Below, one piece after another: positions 8,022 to 15,824 of a DNA stretch of 64,000 bases. Source of the DNA: CADEDH01 sp963732695 (GTDB taxonomy: Bacteria > Actinomycetota > Acidimicrobiia > Acidimicrobiales > SZUA-35); the NCBI GenBank assembly GCA_963732695.1, contig CAVTAP010000016.1:124001-188000 (forward strand), in the 5' to 3' direction. The notes under the pieces were generated by a model. The model worked only from the letters and a program-made list of their open reading frames with translations, did no database searches and was not told the origin of the DNA. The position numbers were made by a program, and so were the translations under genes. How positions within the stretch are numbered: position 1 is the stretch's first letter; each line of letters starts with the position of its first letter.

Positions 8022-8438
8022 CAGGCCGCGGCCACGACCCGGTATCCCTCTGACCTACGGCAAGCCGGCACCGGTGGATCGCGAGCGGCCGGTCCAAGCG
8101 AGCAGCCTGTGCTCTGACCGCCGGCGGGACCGGTGTCACCGCGCCGCGTCGAGGATCCGGTAGGTGTAGCCCGGTTCGGAAAGGAAGCGTTGGCGGTGCC
8201 GGCGAAGCGGGCGACATCGGTGCCTGCGGCGACGATGGCGTAGAAGTAGGCGGCCCTCCCATCGGCCTTGGCCCGGAGGATCCTGCACGTTCCGCGATCC
8301 GTGCCTGCAACGGGCCTTGAACATCGGGGCGAAAGGGGCGCCAGAGGGCACTCCCAGCCAACGATACCTCCCGTCGATGCGGCCGCTGACCTGCGGAAAC
8401 GCCGGTCCCAAGACAGCGGGACGATCCGTCCGCGTACT
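8022..8438 (-). pseudogene. Possible decayed coding remnant
   Basis: No open gene is present. On the minus strand one frame holds a protein-like stretch (A-Y-F-Y-A-I-V-A-A-G-T-D-V-A-R-F), and after a frame change near 8190 another continues with S-E-P-G-Y-T-Y-R-I-L-D-A. This looks like the C-terminal end of a lost gene, but I cannot name a family and it may be chance. Confidence 0.25.
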
Positions 8439-8482
8439 CCTTCCAAGCTGATGATGAGGGTTCGATTCCCTTCGCCCGCTCG
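8439..8482 (+). repeat. Attachment site copy 2 (exact tRNA-Gly 3' end)
   Basis: Identical over 44 bases to 7127-7170. There is no 5' half of a tRNA before it, so it is not a second gene. It bounds a 1.3-kb segment with the toxin-antitoxin pair on the left, and the 9.3-kb IS-rich segment on the right. Confidence 0.9.
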
Positions 8483-8687
8483 TCTGACCAGGTGAAACGT
8501 GTCCACTCGGTTCTGATCTTCAGGCGGATCAGGGCGTCGTGCCCCAACCGTGCCCCAAGGGCCCTGGGAGGCGACCCCTACCTGCGTCGATCGACATCGG
8601 CATTCCCCTCGGCGGGGCCAACTTCCAGTCGGGCCGGCAGCACATCGGTTGTAGCTGCGGGCAGCACCGGAGTATGAGTCCCCTGGC
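8483..8687. other. Short non-coding stretch between att copy 2 and the IS
   Basis: I see no gene. The first 20 bases (GACCAGGTGAAAC) resemble those after the third att copy (GACCAGCTGAAAC near 17769), which suggests that both junctions derive from the same kind of element end. Confidence 0.4.
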
Positions 8688-10036
8688 GTGGTGGGAATCG
8701 GGTCCACCACGAGGTGAGCCACCGGCGTGATGCTCGGTGTGTACCGACCAAAGTGCACACCTAGGAGAACACGCCGATGGCTCTTGATGAGTCTGCCGTA
8801 TCCGCTCTGCTCGACGCGCTCCGCGCCGGGGAGGGCACTGATCTTGTCCGCGAGTTGGCCCAGTGGGCCCTGCAGCAACTGATCGACCTGGAGGCTGCTG
8901 AGAAGATCGGCGCTGAGCGGTGGGAGCGGAGCCCGGAGCGGGTCACGCACCGCAACGGGACCCGCCCGAAGGTCCTGTCGACCAAGGCCGGGGACCTGGC
9001 GTTGGCGATCCCGAAGCTGCGCAAGGGCTCGTTCTTCCCGGAGCTCCTCGAGCCCCGCCGTCGGATCGACCAGGCCCTCTACGCCGTGGTGATGGAGGCC
9101 TACGTCAACGGGGTGTCGACCCGGTCGGTCGATGACCTGGTCGCCGCCATGGGGGTCGATACTGGGATCTCCAAGTCCGAGGTGAGCAGGATCTGCGCCC
9201 GTCTCGACGAACGCGTGACAGCGTTCCGCAACCGGACCCTGGGCCATGTCGTGTTCCCGTACGTGTACTTGGACGCGACCTACGTCAACGTCCGAGACGA
9301 CGCCCTGGGCCAGGTCGTGTCCCGGGCCGTGGTGATCGCCACCGGCATCACCGCCAACGGCGACCGGGAGGTGTTGGGTGTCGACATTGGCGACTCCGAA
9401 GACGAGACGTTCTGGACCCGGTTCCTGCGGTCGCTACGCGACCGGGGCCTGGGCGGGGTCCGCCTCGTCATCTCCGACGCCCACGCCGGGCTCAAAGCAT
9501 CGATCCGCAAGTGCTTCACTGGGTCGTCGTGGCAACGCTGCCGGGTCCACTTCGCCCGGAACCTGCTCGCCACCATCCCCAAGGCCCACAGCGAGTTCGT
9601 CGCTGCTGCGTTCCGGTCGATCTTCGCCCTCGGCACCCCAACCGAGGTCTCAACCCGGTGGGACGAGGTCGAAGCCACCCTCGCCGAACGGTTCCCCAAG
9701 GCCGCAGCCCTGATGCGCGACGCCAAGACCGACGTGCTCGCCTTCACCGCGTTCCCGAGGGCCCACTGGCGCAAGATCTGGTCCAACAACCCGCTCGAAC
9801 GCCTCAACAAGGAGGTCAAGCGGCGCTCCAACGTCGTCGGCATCTTCCCCAACGACGCCGCCGCCATCCGCCTCATCGGAGCCGTCCTCGCCGACCAACA
9901 CGACGAATGGGCCATCGCCCGCCGCTACCTCTCCGACACCTCCATGGCCGAACTCAACGAACCGTGCGACACTAACCCCGACCAGCCAGCAATCGCCGGC
10001 TGAACACATCGAGCATCACACCTCGAATCCCACCAC
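8688..10036 (+). mobile_element. IS256-family insertion sequence
   Basis: About 1.35 kb, the normal length for this family. The ends are GTGGTGGGAATCG (8688-8700) and CGAATCCCACCAC (10024-10036), matching as inverted repeats at 12 of 13 positions. A second matched block, GTGATGCTCGGTGTGT at 8727 and its near-complement at 10004-10019, lies inside, with about 22 extra bases on the left. No target duplication is visible. Confidence 0.7.
8777..10003 (+). CDS. IS256-family (Mutator-type) transposase
   Basis: A 408-residue DDE transposase that appears intact. Hallmarks of IS256 are present in order: the N-terminal E-R-V-T-H-R-N-G, the first catalytic Asp in V-Y-L-D-A-T-Y, the second in V-I-S-D-A-H-A-G-L, the C/H-type motif W-Q-R-C-R-V-H-F, and the catalytic Glu in N-P-L-E-R-L-N-K-E-V-K. 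These enzymes move the element by a copy-out, paste-in route through a circular intermediate. Unlike the two neighbouring IS elements, its reading frame has no damage, so it is probably the most recent arrival in the island. Confidence 0.95.
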   Translation: MALDESAVSALLDALRAGEGTDLVRELAQWALQQLIDLEAAEKIGAERWERSPERVTHRNGTRPKVLSTKAGDLALAIPKLRKGSFFPELLEPRRRIDQALYAVVMEAYVNGVSTRSVDDLVAAMGVDTGISKSEVSRICARLDERVTAFRNRTLGHVVFPYVYLDATYVNVRDDALGQVVSRAVVIATGITANGDREVLGVDIGDSEDETFWTRFLRSLRDRGLGGVRLVISDAHAGLKASIRKCFTGSSWQRCRVHFARNLLATIPKAHSEFVAAAFRSIFALGTPTEVSTRWDEVEATLAERFPKAAALMRDAKTDVLAFTAFPRAHWRKIWSNNPLERLNKEVKRRSNVVGIFPNDAAAIRLIGAVLADQHDEWAIARRYLSDTSMAELNEPCDTNPDQPAIAG

Positions 10037-10063
10037 TCCACGGGCCTCTGTCGCACCGGACTA

Positions 10064-10089
10064 TCCTTACAGGTAGATCAAAGTAAGGA
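10064..10089. promoter_or_regulatory. Inverted repeat upstream of the VapBC-type operon
   Basis: TCCTTAC (10064-10070) and GTAAGGA (10083-10089) form a perfect 7-bp inverted repeat with a 12-base spacer. The right arm overlaps the ribosome-binding site of the antitoxin gene. It is a likely site for autorepression by the AbrB-type antitoxin. Confidence 0.55.
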
Positions 10090-10095
10090 GTGACA

Positions 10096-10344
10096 ATGGA
10101 GATCGCTGCGAAACTCAGCTCGAAAGGACAACTCACCGTCCCGAAGGCAGTGCGCGACGCCCTTGGCCTCGCCGAGGGGGACGACGTCGTGTTCCGGGTG
10201 GAAGGCAGACGCGCCGTGCTTGCACGTACTACGGATTTCCTTTCATTGGCAGGAACGATCACGGTCCCTGCGAATCGTCGCAACGTCGCCTGGGATGACG
10301 TACTGCGACGGACTCGCACCACCAGGTCCAAGGACCGCCATTGA
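10096..10344 (+). CDS. vapB: AbrB/SpoVT-type antitoxin
   Basis: An 82-residue protein. The N-terminal swapped-hairpin DNA-binding domain is clear: A-K-L-S-S-K-G-Q-L-T-V-P-K, then R-D-A-L-G-L-A-E-G-D-D-V-V-F. The C-terminus is a charged tail that would cover the partner toxin. I take the ATG at 10096 rather than the GTG two codons earlier, because AAGGAG ends five bases before it. The stop overlaps the TTG start of a PIN-domain toxin gene, so translation is coupled. It would neutralise that toxin and repress the operon through the inverted repeat just upstream. Confidence 0.85.
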   Translation: MEIAAKLSSKGQLTVPKAVRDALGLAEGDDVVFRVEGRRAVLARTTDFLSLAGTITVPANRRNVAWDDVLRRTRTTRSKDRH

Positions 10345-10733
10345 GAGCCTTCGTCGACACGAACATTCTCGTCCGTCACCTCACAGGCGATCCACCCGAC
10401 ATGGCTCGCCGAGCGACCGAGTTTCTCGGCCGCGCCAACGAACTTCTTCTCGCCGATCTCGCGTTGGCCGAAACGATCTATGTGCTCGAGTCGTTCTACA
10501 AGGCGCCGAGAGCACAAGTCGCTGACGCTATGCGCTCACTGATAGCGATGGAGACCATCGTGACCGTTGACCCAGCGCTGCTGCTTCGAGCAATCGAGGT
10601 GTTCGAGACCGACAGGATCGACTTCGCCGAGGCCTACCTCGTGGCCAACGCGGAAAGCAGCGGTGTCAACGCCATCGTCTCGTTCGACAAATCCATCGAC
10701 CGGGTGACGACCATTCAGCGAATCGAGCCGTGA
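10341..10733 (+). CDS. vapC: VapC-type PIN-domain ribonuclease toxin
   Basis: A 130-residue PIN-domain protein of standard VapC length. The acidic metal-binding residues are in place: Asp6 in V-D-T-N-I-L, Glu44 in A-L-A-E-T, Asp94 in R-I-D-F-A-E-A and Asp116 in S-F-D-K. VapC toxins cut specific RNAs, often tRNA or the sarcin-ricin loop, when freed from the antitoxin. Translation starts at a TTG codon that overlaps the antitoxin stop, which should keep toxin output below that of the antitoxin. The gene lies just right of the IS256 element within the tRNA island, a usual place for such modules. Confidence 0.9.
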   Translation: MRAFVDTNILVRHLTGDPPDMARRATEFLGRANELLLADLALAETIYVLESFYKAPRAQVADAMRSLIAMETIVTVDPALLLRAIEVFETDRIDFAEAYLVANAESSGVNAIVSFDKSIDRVTTIQRIEP

Positions 10734-10894
10734 ACGTTTCCCGACGACGACCACCCACCTCTCGCTGGACACGGCCGAGCCTGGCCGGGCGACCTGCTCG
10801 GATGCCGACGATCCCGGATGCCATAGGCGGTCGGAAATGTCATCAGCAGCGAGCCGGCGCGGGCTCCCTGGGTGTGGCCTCCGCCGGACCCGAC

Positions 10895-10923
10895 TTGCGG
10901 TGTTCTCTATCTAGATAGATAAT
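10895..10923 (+). promoter_or_regulatory. Promoter and palindromic operator of the PadR pair
   Basis: TTGCGG (10895-10900) and GATAAT (10918-10923) are 17 bases apart, like -35 and -10 boxes. The perfect palindrome CTATCTAGATAG (10907-10918) fills the spacer and touches the -10 box. The start ATG at 10930 is only six bases beyond, so the transcript would be leaderless. PadR regulators typically bind palindromes over their own promoter. Confidence 0.65.
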
Positions 10924-10929
10924 GAATCC

Positions 10930-11262
10930 ATGAGGCGAGCTCGCAAACCCACACCGCAGACGATCGCGGTCTTGCTCGCGCTGGACCCATCTCAGTGGAG
11001 CCACGGCTATCGTCTGTGCCGGCAACTGGGCCTCAAGGCCGGCACGGTCTACCCGATCCTGATGCGCCTCGCGGAGCGGGGCCACGTCGAAACCTCGTGG
11101 GAGAATGACCCACCCTCCGGCCGCCCTGCACGCCACCTGTACCGGTTGTCGGGAGCGGGAGCCCGTTTGGCGGACGAGTTGCGAGCGGCGTCCGAGGCCG
11201 AGATCCCGCAGGTCCGTGGGGCGTCCGGCGCCATCCGGCCAACGTTCGGGGAGGCGTTCTGA
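10930..11262 (+). CDS. PadR-family transcriptional regulator
   Basis: A 110-residue winged-helix protein. The segment H-G-Y-R-L-C-R-Q-L-G-L-K-A-G-T-V-Y-P-I-L is the PadR signature, with the wing at G-R-P-A-R-H-L-Y-R-L and a short C-terminal helix (subfamily 2, small PadR). It should repress its own promoter through the palindrome CTATCTAGATAG overlapping the -10 box. Its TGA stop overlaps the ATG of a membrane-protein gene (TGATG). PadR-membrane-protein pairs are widespread in actinobacteria; the signal is usually unknown. Confidence 0.85.
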   Translation: MRRARKPTPQTIAVLLALDPSQWSHGYRLCRQLGLKAGTVYPILMRLAERGHVETSWENDPPSGRPARHLYRLSGAGARLADELRAASEAEIPQVRGASGAIRPTFGEAF

Positions 11263-12077
11263 TGATCACCAGACGATCCGCCGTTTGGCTCGTCGGGACA
11301 CTCCTCGTCGGCTCCGTATTCTCGCTCTTCATACCCCTCGTCGGCGGGGTCGCTTTCCTGCTCGCCGTGCCGCTTGCCGTCGTGGGACCGAGCCTGACCC
11401 GACAGCGACTGGCTGAACGCACCCAAGGTGATACGGCCGAGCGGCTCGTCGCGGCCGCCGTCACGCTCACCGGCACGCCGTCGCAACGAGACCACGCACA
11501 GGTGGACTGGGGTGCAGCGTTGACCGCCGAACTCACAACCATCACGGCCCCCATGGAGCGGCGACGGTTCGCCCTCGGCGCGGCCGTCGCGCTGCTCGGC
11601 AGGCCACAATCACTCAAGTCGTTGCTCCTCGCAGCCGCCGTCGCTGTCCCGTTCGGGGCGGGCCTGCTGTGGGTCTCACGCGTCTTACTGGTGGACGGTG
11701 GACTTCTGTTGGCAACCTTTTTCGCTCCGATAGCGATGCTGTTCGCATTCGGCTTTCTGTGCGCCCGTTCCACCCGATCGCTGAGGTTTGGACTGGAGTC
11801 TGGTTTATTTGCCGCCCTCGGCACGCTCGCTGCGGTGGCGGTAGTCATCGGCGTGGAGGCAGCCCGCTGGCACGACATGGCTCCAGGCATCAGCGTTCTT
11901 GACGGTGACTACGTCGGCTTCGACTCGACCAGCGCAGCAGTCTGGGACGCGGTGCATCCGATCATCCTTCTCGTCCACCTCGCGTTCTGGGCGCCGTGGC
12001 CGGTCTTGGGCGCCGTCGCCGGAACACGCTCACAGGGACCGGTCAGTCCCCGACCCCCAATCCCACGTAGCGGCTGA
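11262..12077 (+). CDS. Multi-pass membrane protein partnered with PadR
   Basis: A 271-residue protein of unknown function. About six hydrophobic segments can be seen: two at the N-terminus (residues about 8-45), a pair near 105-155, one near 180-200 and one near 235-255. A soluble helical segment of about 55 residues follows the first pair. I see no catalytic motif. It is translated with the PadR regulator (overlapping TGATG), so it is probably the regulator's main target. The arrangement resembles PadR-linked membrane proteins in actinobacteria, but I cannot name a family. Confidence 0.6.
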   Translation: MITRRSAVWLVGTLLVGSVFSLFIPLVGGVAFLLAVPLAVVGPSLTRQRLAERTQGDTAERLVAAAVTLTGTPSQRDHAQVDWGAALTAELTTITAPMERRRFALGAAVALLGRPQSLKSLLLAAAVAVPFGAGLLWVSRVLLVDGGLLLATFFAPIAMLFAFGFLCARSTRSLRFGLESGLFAALGTLAAVAVVIGVEAARWHDMAPGISVLDGDYVGFDSTSAAVWDAVHPIILLVHLAFWAPWPVLGAVAGTRSQGPVSPRPPIPRSG

Positions 12078-12328
12078 AGCCATTGAGGAGAGCGAGCCGA
12101 ACATGGCCGGGTAACGACAAAGCCAGGTTGGACGACGCGACAGGGCTACCCCGAACCACCCCGACCGCCCACACCAGCTCCGCCCGAGCTTCGTTTGTCC
12201 ACTCGCTCCGCCGCGCTCGGATCCCGAGCGCAAGAGTCGTGAGGAGATGCGGATCGACGTGATCCGCCGGTTGCGGCGGCGGCGAACCCCTGGCGAACCT
12301 CTCGTCACAGATGAAACGGAGCCCGCCA

Positions 12329-12694
12329 ATGGCAACCACACTCACTCTCGCCCTGTCCGACGGCCGACAGACCCAGACCCAGGAGCTCTCAATCCCCGTC
12401 CTGCCCAGCTCGGTCGATATCTCGGGCACCGCCATGCCGACCGTCGACGACGTCGCCCGATTCGTCAAAGAGCAGCCTGACGCCGCCACCCAGCTGGTGA
12501 TGGACTACAAGGCGGGTCGGATGGATGCGGTGCTGGCCCGGGCCAACGACCACGGTCTCGTTGCGGCGCGATCCACCAGCGACCCACAGGCCGGAGCGGC
12601 GGCGGTAGTGATCCTGATCATCATTGCCATCATCATCATCCTGCTGTTCCCCAAGCCGGTGAAGGCCCCAACCAAGCCCCCAACGCAGAATTGA
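12329..12694 (+). CDS. Small protein with C-terminal membrane anchor
   Basis: About 121 residues of unknown function. The start ATG at 12329 follows GGAG by eight bases; an upstream in-frame ATG at 12311 has no such site. The N-terminal two thirds are soluble, and the C-terminus has one strongly hydrophobic run (V-V-I-L-I-I-I-A-I-I-I-I-L-L-F) followed by a short basic, Pro-rich tail. The protein would be tail-anchored with the bulk on one side of the membrane. A strong GC hairpin follows the stop codon. Its place in the island suggests accessory function, but nothing more can be said. Confidence 0.5.
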   Translation: MATTLTLALSDGRQTQTQELSIPVLPSSVDISGTAMPTVDDVARFVKEQPDAATQLVMDYKAGRMDAVLARANDHGLVAARSTSDPQAGAAAVVILIIIAIIIILLFPKPVKAPTKPPTQN

Positions 12695-12735
12695 TCAGGC
12701 CGGGCGCCGGTGGGCACGCCCCCGGCGCCCGATCA
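12692..12735 (+). terminator. Hairpin after the small membrane-anchored gene
   Basis: GGGCGCCGG (12702-12710) pairs perfectly with CCGGCGCCC (12722-12730); outer TGATC/GATCA can extend the stem. It begins at the stop codon. There is no T-run, so termination would be of the GC-hairpin type common in high-GC actinobacteria. Confidence 0.55.
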
Positions 12736-12879
12736 GCAAGCAGCCAGCGGGAATCACATGCGCTGACGAGCATTCCGAGGATGATCAGGCCAACAATATG
12801 GGGTAGAAGCTCATGGAATGAGCCCCCAATGCCTTGCAGCTTCGCTCGGTTCTTTGCTGGTCCCACCGATGTGAAGACA

Positions 12880-13389
12880 TCATCCATAGAGGTTTCTTGC
12901 AGGTTCGAGTAATGAGCGAAGCGAGGCCCGAGCGTGGTGAAGATGGTATTTCACCGCTCCGGACGTGATGCCCATGTGGTGGGCGATCTCGGTGATGGGA
13001 AGGTCGTCGATGTAGAAGAGAACAGCGGCTTTTCGTTGCTGTGCCGGTAGTTGATCGAGTAGCTCTAGCGCCCCGGTCGTCTCGGTGCTCGCGCTGGTCG
13101 GGTCGAGATGGCTGACACGGTCCGATGCGCTGTCTCGTATCTCGCGCTGCTGACGGCGCCGAGCCGATCGGTGGACGTCGCGGCTCCGGTTGATGGCCAC
13201 TCGTCTCACCCATGTGACTGGGTTATCGAGCCGTTGCACCATTCTCCATCGTGTCGCGGCCTTGACGAAGGCATCCTGGACACTGTCACGGGCCAGCTCG
13301 CGGTCGCCGGTCATCGCAGTCAACGACCGCACGAGCTGGTCATAGTGGGCGTGAAAGAAGAGTTCGAAATCGGCGTCGGGGAACGTCAC
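12880..13389 (-). CDS. ECF-type RNA polymerase sigma factor
   Basis: A 169-residue sigma-70 family protein of the small SigE-like actinobacterial group. Region 2 contains A-R-D-S-V-Q-D-A-F-V-K-A and R-V-A-I-N-R; region 4 has L-L-D-Q-L-P-A-Q-Q-R-K-A, then I-T-E-I-A-H-H-M-G-I-T-S-G-A-V-K-Y-H-L-H-H-A-R. The start is GTG. No anti-sigma gene is recognisable beside it. It lies inside the tRNA island, read in the opposite direction to its left neighbour. A small ORF about 100 bases upstream in the same direction could be co-transcribed. Confidence 0.85.
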   Translation of the reverse strand: MTFPDADFELFFHAHYDQLVRSLTAMTGDRELARDSVQDAFVKAATRWRMVQRLDNPVTWVRRVAINRSRDVHRSARRRQQREIRDSASDRVSHLDPTSASTETTGALELLDQLPAQQRKAAVLFYIDDLPITEIAHHMGITSGAVKYHLHHARASLRSLLEPARNLYG

Positions 13390-13489
13390 AAGTGAATCTC
13401 TCGCTGCCCCCGGCCGCAGTCACGACCTCGGATGAGGATGGTCCATCCCGCCGCCTGAGGCAAGTGACTAGCGTCACAGTCGGAGCGCT

Positions 13490-13753
13490 TCAAGCGGACT
13501 GGCGCTGCAGTGCCGGTACTGGGCCGAGCGCAAGTCGAGCCACCTTATGGGGGGGCCAGACGGCTGGTTGCCGCACAGGTAAAGTGGGTGGCGAGTGGTG
13601 GATTTGTCCCTTCAGGCGGGCCAGGGTCTCATCGAGATCAGCGATCTGATGTTCGAGTCTGGTCAGACCCTCGTAGTTCATACGTTGCGCCCACCGCATC
13701 TGAACCCATGACGAAAGCGGAGATCGAATCCCAAACTGATCGTTCCACATCAT
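13490..13753 (-). CDS. Hypothetical small protein with coiled coil
   Basis: An 87-codon frame that I cannot assign. Its start is well supported: AAAGGGGG lies a few bases before the ATG, and TATATT further upstream could be a -10 box. The middle (L-T-R-L-E-H-Q-I-A-D-L-D-E-T-L-A-R-L) has a heptad pattern suited to a coiled coil. The C-terminus is low in complexity and less protein-like. It lies upstream of the island sigma factor in the same direction. It may be a real small gene or the head of a truncated one. Confidence 0.35.
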   Translation of the reverse strand: MMWNDQFGIRSPLSSWVQMRWAQRMNYEGLTRLEHQIADLDETLARLKGQIHHSPPTLPVRQPAVWPPHKVARLALGPVPALQRQSA

Positions 13754-14003
13754 CTGCCCCCTTTGACGTAAGACCGGGAGAATATACCTACGTCACGTCA
13801 CCGACGGCCGGCTCGGTTTGCCAGCAGATTTATTCCGGAGATCAGGTTCACTATTAGTCGACGTTTGGGGGCCCCGGGTGGCCCGGCCTGTCAAGGGGTG
13901 ACTGAGTGGTAATGGTTGGGCCGTGGGCGACGATCCGACGCACGGTGAGGCCGAGATCACCAGTCGCCCACCATGCTGCCTCCACCGCATCAAGCACCGG
14001 AAC
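13754..14003. other. Intergenic stretch left of the IS3-type element
   Basis: No gene recognised. CTGTCAAGGGGTGACTGAGT at 13888-13907 resembles the terminal repeat of the IS3-type element (CTGTCAAGGGTGGTGAGAC at 14004), so it may be a relic of another copy's end. Confidence 0.35.
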
Positions 14004-15548
14004 CTGTCAAGGGTGGTGAGACAGTTTCTTGCTATTCGGTTGTGATGAGTGCTTCGGGTGTTGGTTCGTTGATCCAGGCGATGGTGGGGAGCTTGGGTGG
14101 GGTGGGTGGCCGGTGCCGGAATCGGGTGGGGTTGGCGGTGTAGGCGGCGTTGAGGGTGGTTTGGCGTTGGGCTCTGACCTCGGTGGCGGTGCCGTAGTGG
14201 ACCGAGGCTGGGGTGTGGAGCCCGATCCCGGTGTGGCGGTGGACGTGGTTGTAGTGGTCGAAGAACGCGGCGCAGAACGTGCGGGCGTCTTGGATGCTGC
14301 CGAACCGGGTGGGGAACGCCGGGCAGTATTTGAGGGTCTTGAAGTTCGCCTCGGAGTACGGGTTGTCGTTGGAGACATGGGGGCGGCTGTGGCTGCGGGC
14401 GACGCCGAGATCGACGAGGAGCTGGGCCACCGGTTTGGAGGTCATCGACGTGCCCCGGTCAGCGTGCAAGGTCAGCTGGTCCCGGGTCGATGCCCTGGCT
14501 GGCGAGGGCCTGGTTGATGAATGCTTTGGCCAGCTCACCGGTCTCGGCCGGCGGCGACCGTCCAGGCGATGACGTAGCGGGAGAAGATGTCGATGATGAC
14601 GAACAACTCGTAGTAGACGCCCCGCTGGGGGCCTTGGAGCTTGGTGATGTCCCATGACCACACCTGGTTCGGGCGGCGGGCGACGAGCTCGGGCCGCTTG
14701 CGGGTCGGGTGGGTTCGTTGCCGGCGCCGTTCCCGGTTCTCACCCGTGACGGCCAACAACCGGTACATGGTCGAGATCGAACACAGGTAGATCCCGTCAT
14801 CCAGCAGCTGGGCCCACACCTGGGCTGGGGCCAGGTCGCAGTACTCCTTGGAGCGCAACACCTCGAGGACCCGTTGGCGTTCCGGCTCGGTCAGCTTGTT
14901 CGCCGGTGTCCGGCGGCGGCACGGGCGGGCCGAGGACCGGTGACCGGCGACGGCGGTACACGCGTGGCCCGAGACGCCCCCAGCAGCCGACAGGCGCTGG
15001 ATGGTCGAGGTCACCGCCTCCAACGCCCCGAGGTGCTCGGTGATCACGGCTTCGACTTCGTCTCGGGCGCCGCGCTCTCGGAGAGCTGCTCCAAGAGCGC
15101 ATGCACTTTTCCCGTGATCTCCAACGCCGTCTTGGTCCTCGCCAACTCGGCCTCCAACTGCGCGTTCCGGCGCCGAAGCTTGTCCAACTCGACCGACTCC
15201 GGCCGACCGGCGGGGCTTACCCTTCGGAGCCAGCCCCTCGCGGGCCCCGGCCTCCCGGGCCTTGCGCCACTCGGCCAGATGCGACGAGTACAGGCCCTCC
15301 CGGCGCAGCAACGCCCCCCGCTCCGTCGAACCGACCGGCAGCCCGTCATACTCGGCGAGGATCCGCTCTTTGTACTCCACGGTGAAGGTCCGCCGGCGGG
15401 GCCGTTCGGCTGGGTCACGCTCGTCCACCCCATCATCATGGGCGCGCCCGAGCAGCGATGCAGATGTCATAGTCATCAGGTCTACGTGATCCTGTCTCGC
15501 CCCAGAGGGATGATCAGCTACTCCGACTGTCTCACCTCACCCTGACAG
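14004..15548 (-). mobile_element. Decayed IS3-family element
   Basis: About 1.55 kb. The left end CTGTCAAGGGTGGTGAGACAG (14004-14024) is an imperfect inverted repeat of the right end, CTGTCTCACC...CTGACAG (15527-15548). The element contains a two-frame transposase on the minus strand with the normal orfA/orfB order, but with extra frameshifts. Confidence 0.7.
14032..15476 (-). pseudogene. IS3-family transposase, orfA/orfB, frameshifted
   Basis: The N-terminal part reads as an IS3 orfA: a helix-turn-helix (T-V-E-Y-K-E-R-I-L-A-E-Y-D) and, in another frame, a leucine-zipper-like helix (R-R-R-N-A-Q-L-E-A-E-L). orfB follows with P-A-Q-V-W-A-Q-L-L-D-D-G-I-Y, the catalytic S-W-D-I-T-K-L and I-I-D-I-F-S-R-Y, and finally H-V-S-N-D-N-P-Y-S-E-A-N-F-K-T-L-K-Y. 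The orfA-to-orfB change may be the normal programmed frameshift. Three further changes are damage: one in orfA near 15210, and two single-base insertions in orfB near 14545 and 14480. The enzyme should be dead. Confidence 0.85.
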
Positions 15549-15824
15549 ACAGGGCACTGCGTCCCGCTCGGGGATGGCATGACACCCCGGTCACAGTAGA
15601 GCCATCACTGCCAGACCGGTCACCAAGTGACTGTTTCATACCGACCGGCTGTTTGCTGCGGGCCCCCGATAGTGAGGCCTGTCCGCACCGCGGGGCCCTC
15701 GGGTAGATCCCCTTGGGAGGAGGCCATGCTCGCCGGACACGTGGGGCAGGTCCGAGAGCACCTTTGCCTCCCCCCAAGGGGCAACGGCTACATGGTGGTG
15801 GATCGCTGTGCGGGCAGACCCCAC
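15549..15824. other. Non-coding stretch between two IS elements
   Basis: Between the IS3-type right end and the IS1182-type left end. No gene family is recognisable in any frame. Its sequence is rich in short GC inverted repeats, but I cannot assign them. Confidence 0.35.

Noticed and set aside
8439..8482. A second tRNA-Gly gene
   Set aside because: Only the 3' half is present; the acceptor 5' strand and D-arm are missing. The same holds for 17717-17757.
8014..8547. Minus-strand frames containing E-G-N-R-T-L-I and K-G-I-E-P-S-S-S-A-W, also seen near 17680-18154
   Set aside because: These peptides are translations of the antisense strand of the tRNA-Gly 3' end. They are a well-known annotation artefact and not proteins.
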